From: Brevundimonas denitrificans
Lineage (GTDB): Bacteria; Pseudomonadota; Alphaproteobacteria; Caulobacterales; Caulobacteraceae
Direction of reading: 5' to 3'
NCBI RefSeq assembly: GCF_030160755.1
Contig: NZ_BSOY01000011.1
Span: forward strand, 1 to 57,219
DNA: 57,219 nt
Shown: in pieces, positions 46,978 through 55,495 of the stretch
Numbering within the stretch: the first letter of the stretch is position 1
Layout: every line of letters begins with the position of its first letter
Program-made: the position numbers and the translations under genes
The notes under the pieces: generated by a model
What the model saw: the letters and a program-made list of their open reading frames with translations, nothing else
Database searches by the model: none
What the model was told of the DNA's origin: nothing

Positions 46978-49035
46978 TCAGACCTTCGCCGACCGGTTCC
47001 GCACCCAGCCGTAGAGCATGAGGGTCAGCACCGCGAAGGCCGCGATCCCCGCCAGCATCGCCGGCCAGGTCGAACCCTCGGGCAGCATGGCGAACGGCGC
47101 GTCATTGCCGGTCGACACGATCACCCCCGCCGTCATGACCAGGAACAGGCTCTCGCCGACGATCAGGCCGGACGCCAGCAGCACGCCCATCCGGCGGCCC
47201 ACGTCGGCGAACCGGGTGTTCTTGATCGCCTTGTCGTAGACCCAGCCGCAGACCGCTCCGACGACCAGCATCGTGGTCACGGCGGCCGGCAGGTAGAAGC
47301 CGATGCCGACAGCCAGCGGCGGCAGTTTCATCCTGCCCCTGGTGGCGCCGTTCAGCACCGCGTCCAGCACGATGATGACCACGCCGATCGCCGCGCCGAG
47401 CCCGATCAGGTCCCAGCGCAGGTCGCCGCCGATCACCCCTCTCGCGAGGGCCGAGATCAGGGTCGCCTGGGGCGCCGCCAGCGGTTCGTCGGCGATGCCG
47501 ACCGGTCCGCCCTCGAAGCCGAAGGCCTTGTTCAGCAGGTTCAGGATCAGCGGGATGACCACGGCGCCGGCGACGACGCCGACGATCAGGGCGGTCTGCT
47601 GCCGCCATGGCGTGGCCTGGACCAGCTGGCCGGTCTTGAGGTCCTGCAGGTTGTCATTGGCGATGACGGCCACGGCGAAGACGACCGAGGTCACGATCAG
47701 GGCGAAGGCCACCACCGACGGATCGGCGGGCAGGCCGGCCAGGGCCAGCACGCCCAGCATCAGCACCGAGGCGATGACGATGGCGAGGATGCCCACGCCC
47801 GACACCGGGCTGTTGGACGAGCCGATCAGGCCGGCCATATAGCCGCAGATGGCCGCCACGGCGAAGCCGATGAAGACCACATAGATCAGGCCGCCGCCGA
47901 CCAGCAGGGCCGTCGAGCTCGCCAGGGTCGGATTGCCCTGGGCGAACCAGGCCAGGATGAAGCCGATGCCGATCAGGCAGGCGACCGACAGGCCGGCCAC
48001 GATATTGATCGGAATGTCCTGCTCGGTCCGGTCCAGCACCTCTCCGCTCTGGCGGCGGCGGTTGGCGGCCAGGGCCGAGGTCAGGCCGCCGATCAGCGGC
48101 CCCGACAGCTTGATCAGGGTCCAGATGGCGGCGACGCCGATGACGCCGGCGCCCATGAATCGCACCTCGCGCCGCCAGACCGTGGTGGCGAGCTCCTCGG
48201 CGCCCACGCCGGCGGGCAGGGTCGTCGCGATGGACGGGATGCCGTTGGCCGTCAGCCAGGCGATGGTTTCGGGCGAGGTCAGGATCGGCACCGCGATCCC
48301 CCAGGCCAGAATCAGGCCGAACAGCTGGGCCAGGCCCACGCTCAGGCCGATCAGATGCCCGGCGCCCAGCAGGGCGAACTGCATGCCGAAGCCGATGCCC
48401 GTGGCGCCGCCGCCCAGCGAGGCCGGCAGTTTGACGAACCGCGCCGCCTCGCCGGCGAAGACCCGCCCGGCGACCAGCAGGGCGTAGCCGGCCGAAACGA
48501 TGGAGCCCCAGATCACGACCCACAGTCCGGAGGCGTTCTCGCGCACGGCGCTCTCGGTCTGTTCGGCCCCGCGCGAGCCGACGGTCAGCACCTCGGCCGC
48601 GGCGACGCCCTCGGGATAGGGCAGGCCGGCGTCGACCACGAGGGCGCGGCGCAGAGGGATGGAGAAGGTCACGCCCAGCACGCCGCCGAAGACGCAGATC
48701 AGCACCGACTCCCAGAACGGGAACTCCAGCCACCAGCCGACCATGACCAGACCGGGCAGGACGAAGATGATGGAGCTCATGGCTCCGCCGACCGAGGCCA
48801 CGGTCTGGACGGTCATGTTCTCCCAGATGGTCGAGTCCTTGAACATCCGCAGGATGGCCATGGAGATGACGGCCGCCGGGATGGCCGAGGCGAACGTCAG
48901 CCCGACCTTCAGGCCCAGATAGGTGTTGGCGGCGGTGAACACGACGGCCAGCAGACAGCCCAGCACAAGGGCGCGCAGGGTCAGTTCGATACGCTTGACG
49001 CCGCTCACGGGCGCCCTCGCGGGTGTATCGGTCAT
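46978..49035 (-). CDS. OPT family oligopeptide/metal transporter
   Basis: A 685-residue inner-membrane transporter with about 16 hydrophobic helices, of the oligopeptide transporter superfamily (ISP4/TIGR00728 group). Family-type stretches include RALVLGCLLAVVFTAANTYLGLKVGLTFASAIPAAVISMA, IWENMTVQTVASVGGAMSS, LVVDAGLPYPEGVAAAEVL and NDNLQDLKTGQLV. Bacterial members may take up peptides or metal chelates; the substrate is not determined. The ATG is preceded by a purine-rich tract. A heptad-arm repeat lies immediately upstream, between this gene and divergent cytochrome c'. Confidence 0.9.
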   Translation of the reverse strand: MTDTPARAPVSGVKRIELTLRALVLGCLLAVVFTAANTYLGLKVGLTFASAIPAAVISMAILRMFKDSTIWENMTVQTVASVGGAMSSIIFVLPGLVMVGWWLEFPFWESVLICVFGGVLGVTFSIPLRRALVVDAGLPYPEGVAAAEVLTVGSRGAEQTESAVRENASGLWVVIWGSIVSAGYALLVAGRVFAGEAARFVKLPASLGGGATGIGFGMQFALLGAGHLIGLSVGLAQLFGLILAWGIAVPILTSPETIAWLTANGIPSIATTLPAGVGAEELATTVWRREVRFMGAGVIGVAAIWTLIKLSGPLIGGLTSALAANRRRQSGEVLDRTEQDIPINIVAGLSVACLIGIGFILAWFAQGNPTLASSTALLVGGGLIYVVFIGFAVAAICGYMAGLIGSSNSPVSGVGILAIVIASVLMLGVLALAGLPADPSVVAFALIVTSVVFAVAVIANDNLQDLKTGQLVQATPWRQQTALIVGVVAGAVVIPLILNLLNKAFGFEGGPVGIADEPLAAPQATLISALARGVIGGDLRWDLIGLGAAIGVVIIVLDAVLNGATRGRMKLPPLAVGIGFYLPAAVTTMLVVGAVCGWVYDKAIKNTRFADVGRRMGVLLASGLIVGESLFLVMTAGVIVSTGNDAPFAMLPEGSTWPAMLAGIAAFAVLTLMLYGWVRNRSAKV

Positions 49036-49076
49036 CCGGGTTCCTCTCCCTCTTTGGGCGGAGGTAAGCCGGAAAA

Positions 49077-49190
49077 GCGGTTAGTGGCTAGTGGTTAGTG
49101 ATTGCAGCTTCTCTGCCGGCGGAAGGGCGGCGCGGACCGCGCCACGACACCGGCGCCGGCCAAGCCGCTAACCACCAGTCACTGGCCTCC
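49077..49190. repeat. Heptad-armed intergenic hairpin, copy D
   Basis: Left arm 49077-49104 (GCGGTTAGTGGCTAGTGGTTAGTGATTG), core with the 31-nt block at 49113-49143, right arm 49165-49188 (GCTAACCACCAGTCACTGGC). Located between divergently transcribed OPT and cytochrome c' genes, so it sits in the promoter region of one or both. Confidence 0.8.
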
Positions 49191-49254
49191 CAGCCCCTCC
49201 CATTGACACCCGCCTCGCCCCGGCGGAGCCTCGCCGCAAACGGGGAGAACAAAG

Positions 49255-49710
49255 ATGAAGCGGATCATGACGGCGACCGTGATCGGCCTGCTGTGCCTCG
49301 GCGGCGCGGCCGGCGCCCAGGACGCGCGTTCGCCCCTGGCGGATACGGTCGAGGCGCGTCAGGCGGCGATGATGCTGTCGGGCGTGGCCATGGGCTCCAT
49401 CAAGGCGGCGATCGACGCCGGCCAGCCGATCGCCGGCCAGCGCTTCCCGACCCGCGCCCTGTCGCGCTGGGCCCATGCGGTCCCCGGCGCCTTCCCGGCC
49501 GGCAGCGGCGCCGAGGCGGGCGTCCGGACCAACGCCAAACCTGAAATCTGGAGCGACCGCGCCGGCTTCGAGGCCAGGGCCGCCGACTACGCCGCCGCCG
49601 CCGACCGCCTCGCCGAACTGGCCGCTGGCGAGGACGCCGCCGCCTTCGCCGCCCAATGGGCCGTCGTCCGCGCCAGCTGCCAGTCGTGCCATGATCGGTA
49701 CAAGACCTGA
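49255..49710 (+). CDS. Cytochrome c' (class II c-type cytochrome)
   Basis: A 151-residue periplasmic cytochrome. Signal peptide MKRIMTATVIGLLCLGGAAGAQ; then a four-helix-bundle pattern with ARQAAMMLSGVAMGSIKAAI (its Met may ligate or face the haem in this fold), NAKPEIWSDRAGFEARAADY and the haem site CQSCHDRYKT near the C-terminus (Cys142, Cys145, His146). Members bind NO and carry electrons. It stands between two heptad-arm repeats. Confidence 0.9.
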   Translation: MKRIMTATVIGLLCLGGAAGAQDARSPLADTVEARQAAMMLSGVAMGSIKAAIDAGQPIAGQRFPTRALSRWAHAVPGAFPAGSGAEAGVRTNAKPEIWSDRAGFEARAADYAAAADRLAELAAGEDAAAFAAQWAVVRASCQSCHDRYKT

Positions 49711-49711
49711 A

Positions 49712-49845
<134 letters not shown>

Positions 49846-49851
49846 CCTCCC

Positions 49852-50712
49852 ATGCCCGAACTCCCCGAGGTCGAAACCGTCCGTCGCGGCCTTGAGCCCG
49901 TGCTCACCGGCGCGCGCCTGACCCGCGTGCGCCAGAACCGGCCCGACCTGCGGTTTCCTTTCCCCGACCGGTTCGTCGAACGGCTGGAGGGGGCGACCGT
50001 CGAGCGGATCGACCGCCGCGCCAAATACCTGCTGATGCCGCTCTCGACCGGCGAGACATGGGTCAGCCATCTCGGCATGACCGGCCGTTTCACCCTCGAC
50101 GGCGAACAACTTGGCGAGTTCGAGGAGGCCGCGCCCATCGCCGGCAAGCATGAACACATGAGCCTTTGCGCCGTGCGCGACGCCGTCACCACCCGCGTCG
50201 GTTTCGCCGACGCCCGCCGCTTCGGCTTCATGGGCCTGATCCCCACCGCCGAAGTCGAGGCCCATCCATGGTTCGCCGCCCTCGGACCCGAGCCGCTCGG
50301 CAACGGCTTCTCCGGCGCCCGCCTCGCCGAGGCCTTTGCGGGCAGGAAGCAGAACATCAAGGTCAGCCTGCTCGACCAGCGCAACGTCGCCGGCCTCGGC
50401 AACATCTATGTCTGCGAGGCCCTCTACCGCGCCCGCGTCTCTCCGCTGGTCGCCGCAGGCAAGGTCTCGAAGCCCCGCCTCGAAACCCTCGCTGCCGTGG
50501 TCCGCGACGTGCTCAACGAGGCCATCCTCGCCGGGGGCTCGACGCTCAAGGATTTCGCCAACGCCGACGGCGGCCAGGGCTATTTCCAGCACCGCTTCGA
50601 CGTCTACGGCCGCGAGGGCCAGCCCTGTCTCGCGGAGGGTTGTTCGGGCGTGATCAAACGCACCGTGCAGGGCGGCCGCTCGACCTTCTGGTGCCCAGGG
50701 TGTCAGCGACGG

Positions 50713-50715
<3 letters not shown>
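49852..50715 (+). CDS. mutM: Formamidopyrimidine-DNA glycosylase
   Basis: Base-excision repair enzyme removing 8-oxoguanine and formamidopyrimidines, 287 residues. The catalytic Pro2-Glu3 start (MPELPEVETVRRGL), RRAKYLLMPL, HLGMTGRF, LLDQRNVAGLGNIYVCEALY and the C-terminal zinc finger (CLAEGCSGVIKRTVQGG...FWCPGCQ) are all present. There is no Shine-Dalgarno before the ATG; the nearest upstream sequence is a repeat arm (CTGCCTGGTCCCTCCC), so translation must start in another way or the start is embedded. Codirectional with the following genes up to dnaA. Confidence 0.96.
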
Positions 50716-50858
<143 letters not shown>

Positions 50859-50860
50859 CC

Positions 50861-51400
50861 TTGACCCACCGCATCATCCTGTTCCGCGGCATGAACACCG
50901 GCGGCGTCCGCGCCCCGGTCTCCGACCTGCGCGCCATGGCCGCCGACATGGGGCTGAAGAATCCCTGCACCCTCCTCGCCAGCGGCAACCTCGTCGTCGA
51001 GAGCGGCAAGGCGACGGACGCCCTCGAGCACGACATCGAAGCCGCCATGGAGAAGACCTTCGGCCTCAAGGTCGCCGCCATGGTCCGCACGCCCGACCAG
51101 TGGGCGAGCCTGGTCGCCGCCAATCCCTTTCCCGACGAGGCCGCCGCGCATCCGGCCAGGGTGGTGGCCATGGTCATGAAGGACGGGATCAGGGCCGGCG
51201 CCCTCGACGCCTGCCGCGAACTGGCGGAGGGCGGCGAATGCGTCGAGGCCATCGATGACGTCCTCTGGTTCTGGTTTCCGAACGGACAGGGCGAAAGCGG
51301 CATCTTCAAGAAGGCCACGCCCCGCCTGCTCGGCATGGGCACCGGCCGAAACTGGAACACCGTCCTCAAGCTGGCGGACATGGTCGGGCTGACGCGGTAA
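50861..51400 (+). CDS. DUF1697 family protein
   Basis: A 179-residue DUF1697 protein: IILFRGMNTGGVRAPVSDLRAMAADMGL, the ARTLLASGNLVVES-type block (here CTLLASGNLVVES), EKTFGLKVAAMVRTPDQWASLVAANPF, and GIFKKATPRLLGMGTGRNWNTVLKLADM. Function unknown. The TTG start (or a later codon) follows directly after a hairpin arm and lacks a Shine-Dalgarno sequence; the sequence immediately upstream, CACTCCTCC, is even the complement of one. This start is consistent with the family N-terminus but is uncertain. Confidence 0.82.
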   Translation: MTHRIILFRGMNTGGVRAPVSDLRAMAADMGLKNPCTLLASGNLVVESGKATDALEHDIEAAMEKTFGLKVAAMVRTPDQWASLVAANPFPDEAAAHPARVVAMVMKDGIRAGALDACRELAEGGECVEAIDDVLWFWFPNGQGESGIFKKATPRLLGMGTGRNWNTVLKLADMVGLTR

Positions 51401-51410
51401 GGAGCGGGCC

Positions 51411-51860
51411 ATGACCCACCGCCGCACCCACCTCTGGATCAGCCTCCTCGTCGGCCTCGCCGTCTGGGGCGTCTATTTCGGCCATTTCCTGCAGCAGATG
51501 CGTCGCGGCGAGACCGGCGGCCTGGCCCTGTGGTTCCTCGGCGCCCTCGCCGTGATCGTCCTCGCCGAGACCGTGGCCACCGGCCTGATCGCCTGGCTCT
51601 TCCGCCGCCGCGCCCGCGTGCTGGACGAGGGCCCGACCCTGGACGCGGCGCTGAAGGCCAGCCATGTCGCCCTTATGCTGCTGATCGGCCTGGCCCTGTC
51701 GGCGGCGGCGGCTCTCGCCTTCGCCGCCCTGTTCGGCTGGAGCCTCGACCTGTCCGGCGCGCGCGGCCAGGTCATCGCCGCCAACGCCCTGCTGGCCATG
51801 GTGGTGAGCGCGGAACTGCTGCGGGCAGGCCTGACGCTGGCGCTGATCCCGCGCCGCTGA
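51411..51860 (+). CDS. Small integral membrane protein, unknown
   Basis: A 149-residue membrane protein with about four helices: SLLVGLAVWGVYFGHFLQQM, LWFLGALAVIVLAETVATGLIAWLF, ALMLLIGLALSAAAALAFAALF and AANALLAMVVSAELLRAGL. An AAGGAG ribosome site is present; it starts 10 nt after DUF1697. No family recognised. It is probably cotranscribed with the genes leading to enoyl-CoA hydratase. Confidence 0.78.
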   Translation: MTHRRTHLWISLLVGLAVWGVYFGHFLQQMRRGETGGLALWFLGALAVIVLAETVATGLIAWLFRRRARVLDEGPTLDAALKASHVALMLLIGLALSAAAALAFAALFGWSLDLSGARGQVIAANALLAMVVSAELLRAGLTLALIPRR

Positions 51861-51914
51861 TCTTCCGCCGAAGGGCCGGGACGGATAGACAGTCCCCGAA
51901 CGCGGAGCGCCCCC

Positions 51915-52703
51915 ATGTCTGACACCTTCTCCACCCTGCTCATCGAACGCCACGCCGACGGCTATGCGGTGGTGACCCTGAACCGGCCCGAAGCCCTGAA
52001 CGCGCTCAACTCCCAGCTCTTCAAGGATCTGGCCGCCTTTCTCGACGCGGTCGAGCATGACGACAGCGTCCGCTGCCTGATCCTGACCGGCTCGGGCGAC
52101 AAGGCCTTCGCCGCCGGCGCCGACATCAAGGAGATGGCGGACCAGACCTACGCCCAGATGTACACGGGCAATTTCTTCGCCCTCGGCCACGACCGCATCA
52201 CCCGCTTCCGCAAGCCCATCATCGCCGCGGTCAACGGCTTCGCCCTCGGCGGCGGCTGCGAACTGGCCATGCTGTGCGACTTCATCGTCGCCTCGGAGAA
52301 GGCCAAATTCGGCCAGCCGGAGATCAACCTCGGCGTCGCCCCCGGCATCGGCGGCTCCCAGCGCCTGACCCGCCTCGTCGGCAAGGCCAAGGCGATGGAC
52401 ATGGTCCTGACCGCCCGGATGATGGACGCCGCCGAGGCCGAACGCGCCGGCCTCGCCTCCCGCGTCGTCCCGCACGAGACCCTGCTGGACGAAGTCCGCA
52501 AGATCGCCGCGAAGATCGCCGCGCAAAGCCCGCTCGCCGTCATGGCCAACAAGGAAATGGTCAACGCCGCGCTGGAGACCACCCTGACCCAGGGCGTCCA
52601 GTTCGAACGCCGCCTGTTCCACAGCCTGTTCGCCTTCGAGGACCAGAAGGAGGGCATGGCGGCCTTCGTGGAGAAGCGGAAGCCGGTGTTCAGGGGGAAA
52701 TGA
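51915..52703 (+). CDS. Enoyl-CoA hydratase (crotonase family)
   Basis: A 262-residue enzyme hydrating 2-enoyl-CoA to 3-hydroxyacyl-CoA in fatty acid or glutaryl-CoA breakdown; the product of glutaryl-CoA dehydrogenase, crotonyl-CoA, is a possible substrate. It has the crotonase start (VVTLNRPEALNALN), oxyanion-forming AFAAGADIKEM and ALGGGCELAMLCDFIVAS, and the catalytic glutamate regions GQPEINLGVAPGIGGSQRL. The stop overlaps the next gene as ATGA. Related enoyl-CoA hydratase genes lie upstream of rpsT-dnaA in other Caulobacterales. Confidence 0.93.
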   Translation: MSDTFSTLLIERHADGYAVVTLNRPEALNALNSQLFKDLAAFLDAVEHDDSVRCLILTGSGDKAFAAGADIKEMADQTYAQMYTGNFFALGHDRITRFRKPIIAAVNGFALGGGCELAMLCDFIVASEKAKFGQPEINLGVAPGIGGSQRLTRLVGKAKAMDMVLTARMMDAAEAERAGLASRVVPHETLLDEVRKIAAKIAAQSPLAVMANKEMVNAALETTLTQGVQFERRLFHSLFAFEDQKEGMAAFVEKRKPVFRGK

Positions 52704-52975
52704 CTGCGATCGAGGACGACTGGCGCTACCAGAGCGCCGCGCACCTGCGGGGCCAGGCCTTCGTCTTCAAGCCCTACACACGATACCGGGAAGGGTGGGA
52801 TCACGATCACTGCGCCGGCTGCGGGGACACGTTCGCCGAGGCGGCGGTCTCATCTGGCGCCCTGCATACCGGCTGGGCCGTTACCTCAGACTACGACAAG
52901 GGCGCGGACTACGAGTGGATGTGCGCGGATTGCTTCTCCTTGCTCAAGGACGCATTGGCGTTGACTCCGCGTTGA
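52700..52975 (+). CDS. Small zinc-ribbon protein, unknown function
   Basis: A 91-residue protein, translationally coupled to the enoyl-CoA hydratase (ATGA overlap). Two CxxC pairs (HCAGC near residue 41 and CADC near residue 75) look like a zinc ribbon, with Trp/Tyr-rich segments (RYREGWDHDHC and DYEWMC) around them. No family recognised. Its stop codon overlaps the -35 box of the rpsT promoter, so the two units are packed very tightly. Confidence 0.72.
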   Translation: MTAIEDDWRYQSAAHLRGQAFVFKPYTRYREGWDHDHCAGCGDTFAEAAVSSGALHTGWAVTSDYDKGADYEWMCADCFSLLKDALALTPR

Positions 52976-53001
52976 CCCCCCAAGCCCTTTCCGCTATAGC
53001 C
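52973..53001 (+). promoter_or_regulatory. Strong sigma-70 promoter for rpsT
   Basis: TTGACC (52973-52978), a 17-nt spacer, TATAGC (52996-53001), about 68 bases before the rpsT ATG. This is the best consensus promoter seen in the window, as expected for a ribosomal protein gene. It overlaps the stop of the preceding gene. Confidence 0.7.
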
Positions 53002-53069
53002 GCGCGCTCTTCGAGATTTCCCCGCCGTGGACCGTGCTCCGCGGCGTTTCCGTTCGTAAGGTTTGACTG

Positions 53070-53339
53070 ATGGCCAACAATGCCGGCGCCAAGAAAGCGA
53101 TCCGCAAGATCGCTGCCCGCACCGAAGTGAACAAGGCGCGCCGCACGCGCGTCCGCACCTTCCTGCGCAAATTCCAGGAAGCCGTCACGGGCGGCGACGC
53201 CGGTGCGGCGAAGACGGCCTTCATCGAGGCCCAGTCCGAGCTGATGCGCGCCGTCTCCAAGGGCGTGGTTCACAAGAACACGGGTTCGCGGAAAGTGGGC
53301 CGCCTGGCCGCCCAGCTGAAGAAGATGGCGGCGGCCTGA
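53070..53339 (+). CDS. rpsT: 30S ribosomal protein S20
   Basis: An 89-residue ribosomal protein: [30 protein letters not shown] and [23 protein letters not shown] are invariant blocks of S20. TAAGG ribosome site ahead of the ATG. It sits directly upstream of dnaA, the usual Caulobacterales order, and ends in a hairpin. Confidence 0.97.
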   Translation: MANNAGAKKAIRKIAARTEVNKARRTRVRTFLRKFQEAVTGGDAGAAKTAFIEAQSELMRAVSKGVVHKNTGSRKVGRLAAQLKKMAAA

Positions 53340-53390
53340 TTTTTCGGACCCCGGACGGCCTTTCACAGGGCTGTCATGGTAAATATCAGC

Positions 53391-53587
53391 GATTCCAACG
53401 GCGAGGGCGCGAAGGCTCCCTCGCCGTTTGCACGTGCGCCGGTAACCTCTGTGAGGCCGATCAGCGCTCGCGTCTGTGGCGAAATACGGTTTTTCGTTGA
53501 CTGTGTTTGGCTTTAGCGGAGTCAACAATTTTAACTGCAAATCGAGTCGCGAATCAGCGTTGACGCCCCCCTCGCCGGGGGTAAGTT
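53391..53587 (+). promoter_or_regulatory. dnaA control region with GANTC cluster and inverted repeat
   Basis: The 460-bp gap between rpsT and dnaA (53340-53799) has four GANTC sites (53391, 53519, 53544, 53551), three within 37 bp. GTTGACT (53496-53502) and AGTCAAC (53520-53526) form a 7-bp inverted repeat with a 17-nt spacer overlapping one of them. A promoter candidate follows: TTGACG at 53560, 16 nt, TAAGTT at 53582. A leader of about 200 bases leads to dnaA. CcrM methylates GANTC in Caulobacterales, and dnaA promoter methylation is established in Caulobacter. No clear DnaA-box cluster was found. Confidence 0.6.
53397..53428 (+). terminator. Hairpin after rpsT
   Basis: A perfect 11-bp stem (53397-53407 with 53418-53428), followed by a single T then GCACG. 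It lies 57 bases after the rpsT stop and probably ends that transcript. Confidence 0.7.
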
Positions 53588-53799
53588 CGGGGCGCTGACG
53601 CACTTCCATTCCCATACGGAATGAAGACGGCGCGGAACGTGTTTTCGTGTCGGCGTGAGACGCCTGTTCAAGAGTTCGACCCCACCCGCGCGGCGCCAGC
53701 TACGCGGGACAGGAGAAGTCGTCCCGGTTCCAGGCGTCTCAGAAGGGCGTCGGTTGATGGTTTCCAAGGGTGGCTTTGACGATGACGGGGAGCGCGCAA

Positions 53800-55224
53800 A
53801 TGGCGGGGATGACGGATCCGGATCGCATCTGGACCGAGGCGGCGGGCCGTCTGCGCAGCGAGATCGGCGAGGGGCCCTTCAGCTCCTATATCGCCCCCTC
53901 GGCCGTGCGCGCCGACGGCGCCGGCCAGCTGATCCTCGTCACCCCCACCGCCTACGCCCGCGACTGGGTGCGCAAGAACGCCCTGCGCCGCATGAATGAG
54001 CTGTGGCTGGGTCTCGACGGGCTGTCGCGCCGCCTTGACGTCCGCTGCCGCGCCGAGATGGGCTCGACCCCCTCGGCCTCCCAGGTCGCCGCCGGCCGCG
54101 CCGAGGGCGCCGCCGTCATTCCGCTCCAGCCGATCCCCATGGCCACCGTGCCGCCCGTCGCCGACGGGGCCCGCGCCGTGCGCGCCGCCGGCCTGCAGGA
54201 CCGCCTGACCTTCGACAGTTTCGTGGAAGGGCAGGGCAACGCCTTCGCCCTGGCCATCGCCAGACAGGCCGCGGCCTGGGCCGACGGCCATTTCAACCCG
54301 ATCTTCTTCTGCGGCCCCTATGGCTACGGCAAGACCCACCTGCTCAACGCCATCGCCTGGGAGGCCCAGCGCCTCCGACCGGACGCCCGGGTCGTCTATC
54401 TGACCGCCGAACGCTTCCTCTCGACCTTCGTCCGCGCCGCCCAGGACCGCACCATGGCGGCCTTCAAGGACAGTCTGCGCAACGCCGACATGCTGCTGAT
54501 CGACGACGTCCAGTTCGTCGGCGGCAAGGCCGGCACCCAGGAAGAGCTGCTCTCGACCCTGACCGCCCTGATCGAGGACGGCAAACGCATCGTCCTCTCG
54601 GCCGACCGCCCGCCCATGGCCCTGACCGAGGTCGAGCCGCGCCTGCGCAGCCATCTGGCCTCGGGCCTGACCTGCCCGGTCGAGCCCGCCGACCGGGCCC
54701 TCAAACTGGCCGTGGCCCGCAACCGGATCGCCGCCCTCGCCGCCCTCGGCGTCGTCTCCGGCGAGGCCCAGGCCGAGGTGCTCGAGCATCTGGTCGACCG
54801 CACCCCCGGCTCGATGCGCGAGCTCGAGGGCGCCGTGAACACCCTGGCCGCCGTCGCCGGCGCCCGTCTGTCCTCGCTCAGCGTCGACGAGACCCAGGTC
54901 CTGCTCGGCTCGGCCCTGCGCGGCGGGCCCGAGCGCCGCATCACCGTCGACGAGATCCAGAAGACCGTCGCCGATCACTTCAGCCTCAAACAGGCCGACC
55001 TGCTCTCCGAGCGCCGCACCCGCGCCGTCGCCCGCCCGCGCCAGATCGCCATGTGGCTGTGCAAACAGCACACGACCCGCTCCTACCCCGACATCGGCCG
55101 CCGCTTCGGAGGCCGCGATCACACCACGGTCCTGCACGGCGTGCGCAAGATCGAGGAGCTGATGGCGCTGGACGACCAGATCGCGCGCGACGTCGAGACG
55201 CTGACGAGGAAGCTCAGGGGTTAG
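53800..55224 (+). CDS. dnaA: Chromosomal replication initiator protein DnaA
   Basis: A 474-residue (from this start) initiator ATPase that opens oriC. Domain I near TEAAGRLRSEIGEGPFSSYIAPSAV; AAA+ domain with Walker A GPYGYGKTHLLNAI (Lys178; the usual sequence is GxxGLGKTH), Walker B LLIDDVQFVGGK, and the arginine-finger region; domain IV DNA-binding helix-turn-helix RPRQIAMWLCKQHTTRSYPDIGRRFGGRDHTTVLHGVRKIEEL. In-frame start choices are GTG 53770, ATG 53782, 53800 and 53809; I chose 53800 because GGGGAG lies seven bases upstream, but 53782 is also reasonable. A large repeat follows before dnaN. Confidence 0.95.
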   Translation: MAGMTDPDRIWTEAAGRLRSEIGEGPFSSYIAPSAVRADGAGQLILVTPTAYARDWVRKNALRRMNELWLGLDGLSRRLDVRCRAEMGSTPSASQVAAGRAEGAAVIPLQPIPMATVPPVADGARAVRAAGLQDRLTFDSFVEGQGNAFALAIARQAAAWADGHFNPIFFCGPYGYGKTHLLNAIAWEAQRLRPDARVVYLTAERFLSTFVRAAQDRTMAAFKDSLRNADMLLIDDVQFVGGKAGTQEELLSTLTALIEDGKRIVLSADRPPMALTEVEPRLRSHLASGLTCPVEPADRALKLAVARNRIAALAALGVVSGEAQAEVLEHLVDRTPGSMRELEGAVNTLAAVAGARLSSLSVDETQVLLGSALRGGPERRITVDEIQKTVADHFSLKQADLLSERRTRAVARPRQIAMWLCKQHTTRSYPDIGRRFGGRDHTTVLHGVRKIEELMALDDQIARDVETLTRKLRG

Positions 55225-55235
55225 TGACTCTTGGC

Positions 55236-55386
55236 CTCTCCCTCCCCCGCCGGGGGAGGGATGTCGACGCGTAGCGACGACAGGGTGGGGAGGGCTCGGC
55301 GAAGCAAGCGCCGGCGTCCTTGTCGCCGAGCCGCTCCCACCCGGTCGCTTCGCGACCACCCTCCCCCGGAGGGGGAGGGAGAAGGG
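55236..55386. repeat. Large intergenic palindrome between dnaA and dnaN
   Basis: Outer arms CTCTCCCTCCCCC (from 55237) and GGGGGAGGGAGA (ending 55382), with inner complementary pairs such as GGCTCGGCGA/TCGCCGAGCC and GTCGCTACGCGT-type against GTCGCTTCGCGAC. About 150 bases in all. This is a repeat class that I recognise from intergenic regions of alphaproteobacteria. Only a short leader without other features remains up to the dnaN start at 55496. Confidence 0.7.
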
Positions 55387-55495
55387 CTGTGAACAACCCC
55401 CTACCCCTTCCTTGCCCCGCCCCGCCAATCCGCTAGTGTCCGTAGCCCTATCTCTTTGCGGCGGCTTGTGAGTCGCTGACGGCGGGCGAGACCAC

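Noticed and set aside
53340..53799. Chromosome replication origin in the rpsT-dnaA gap
   Set aside because: No clear cluster of DnaA boxes or AT-rich unwinding element was seen, and in Caulobacter the origin is near hemE rather than dnaA.
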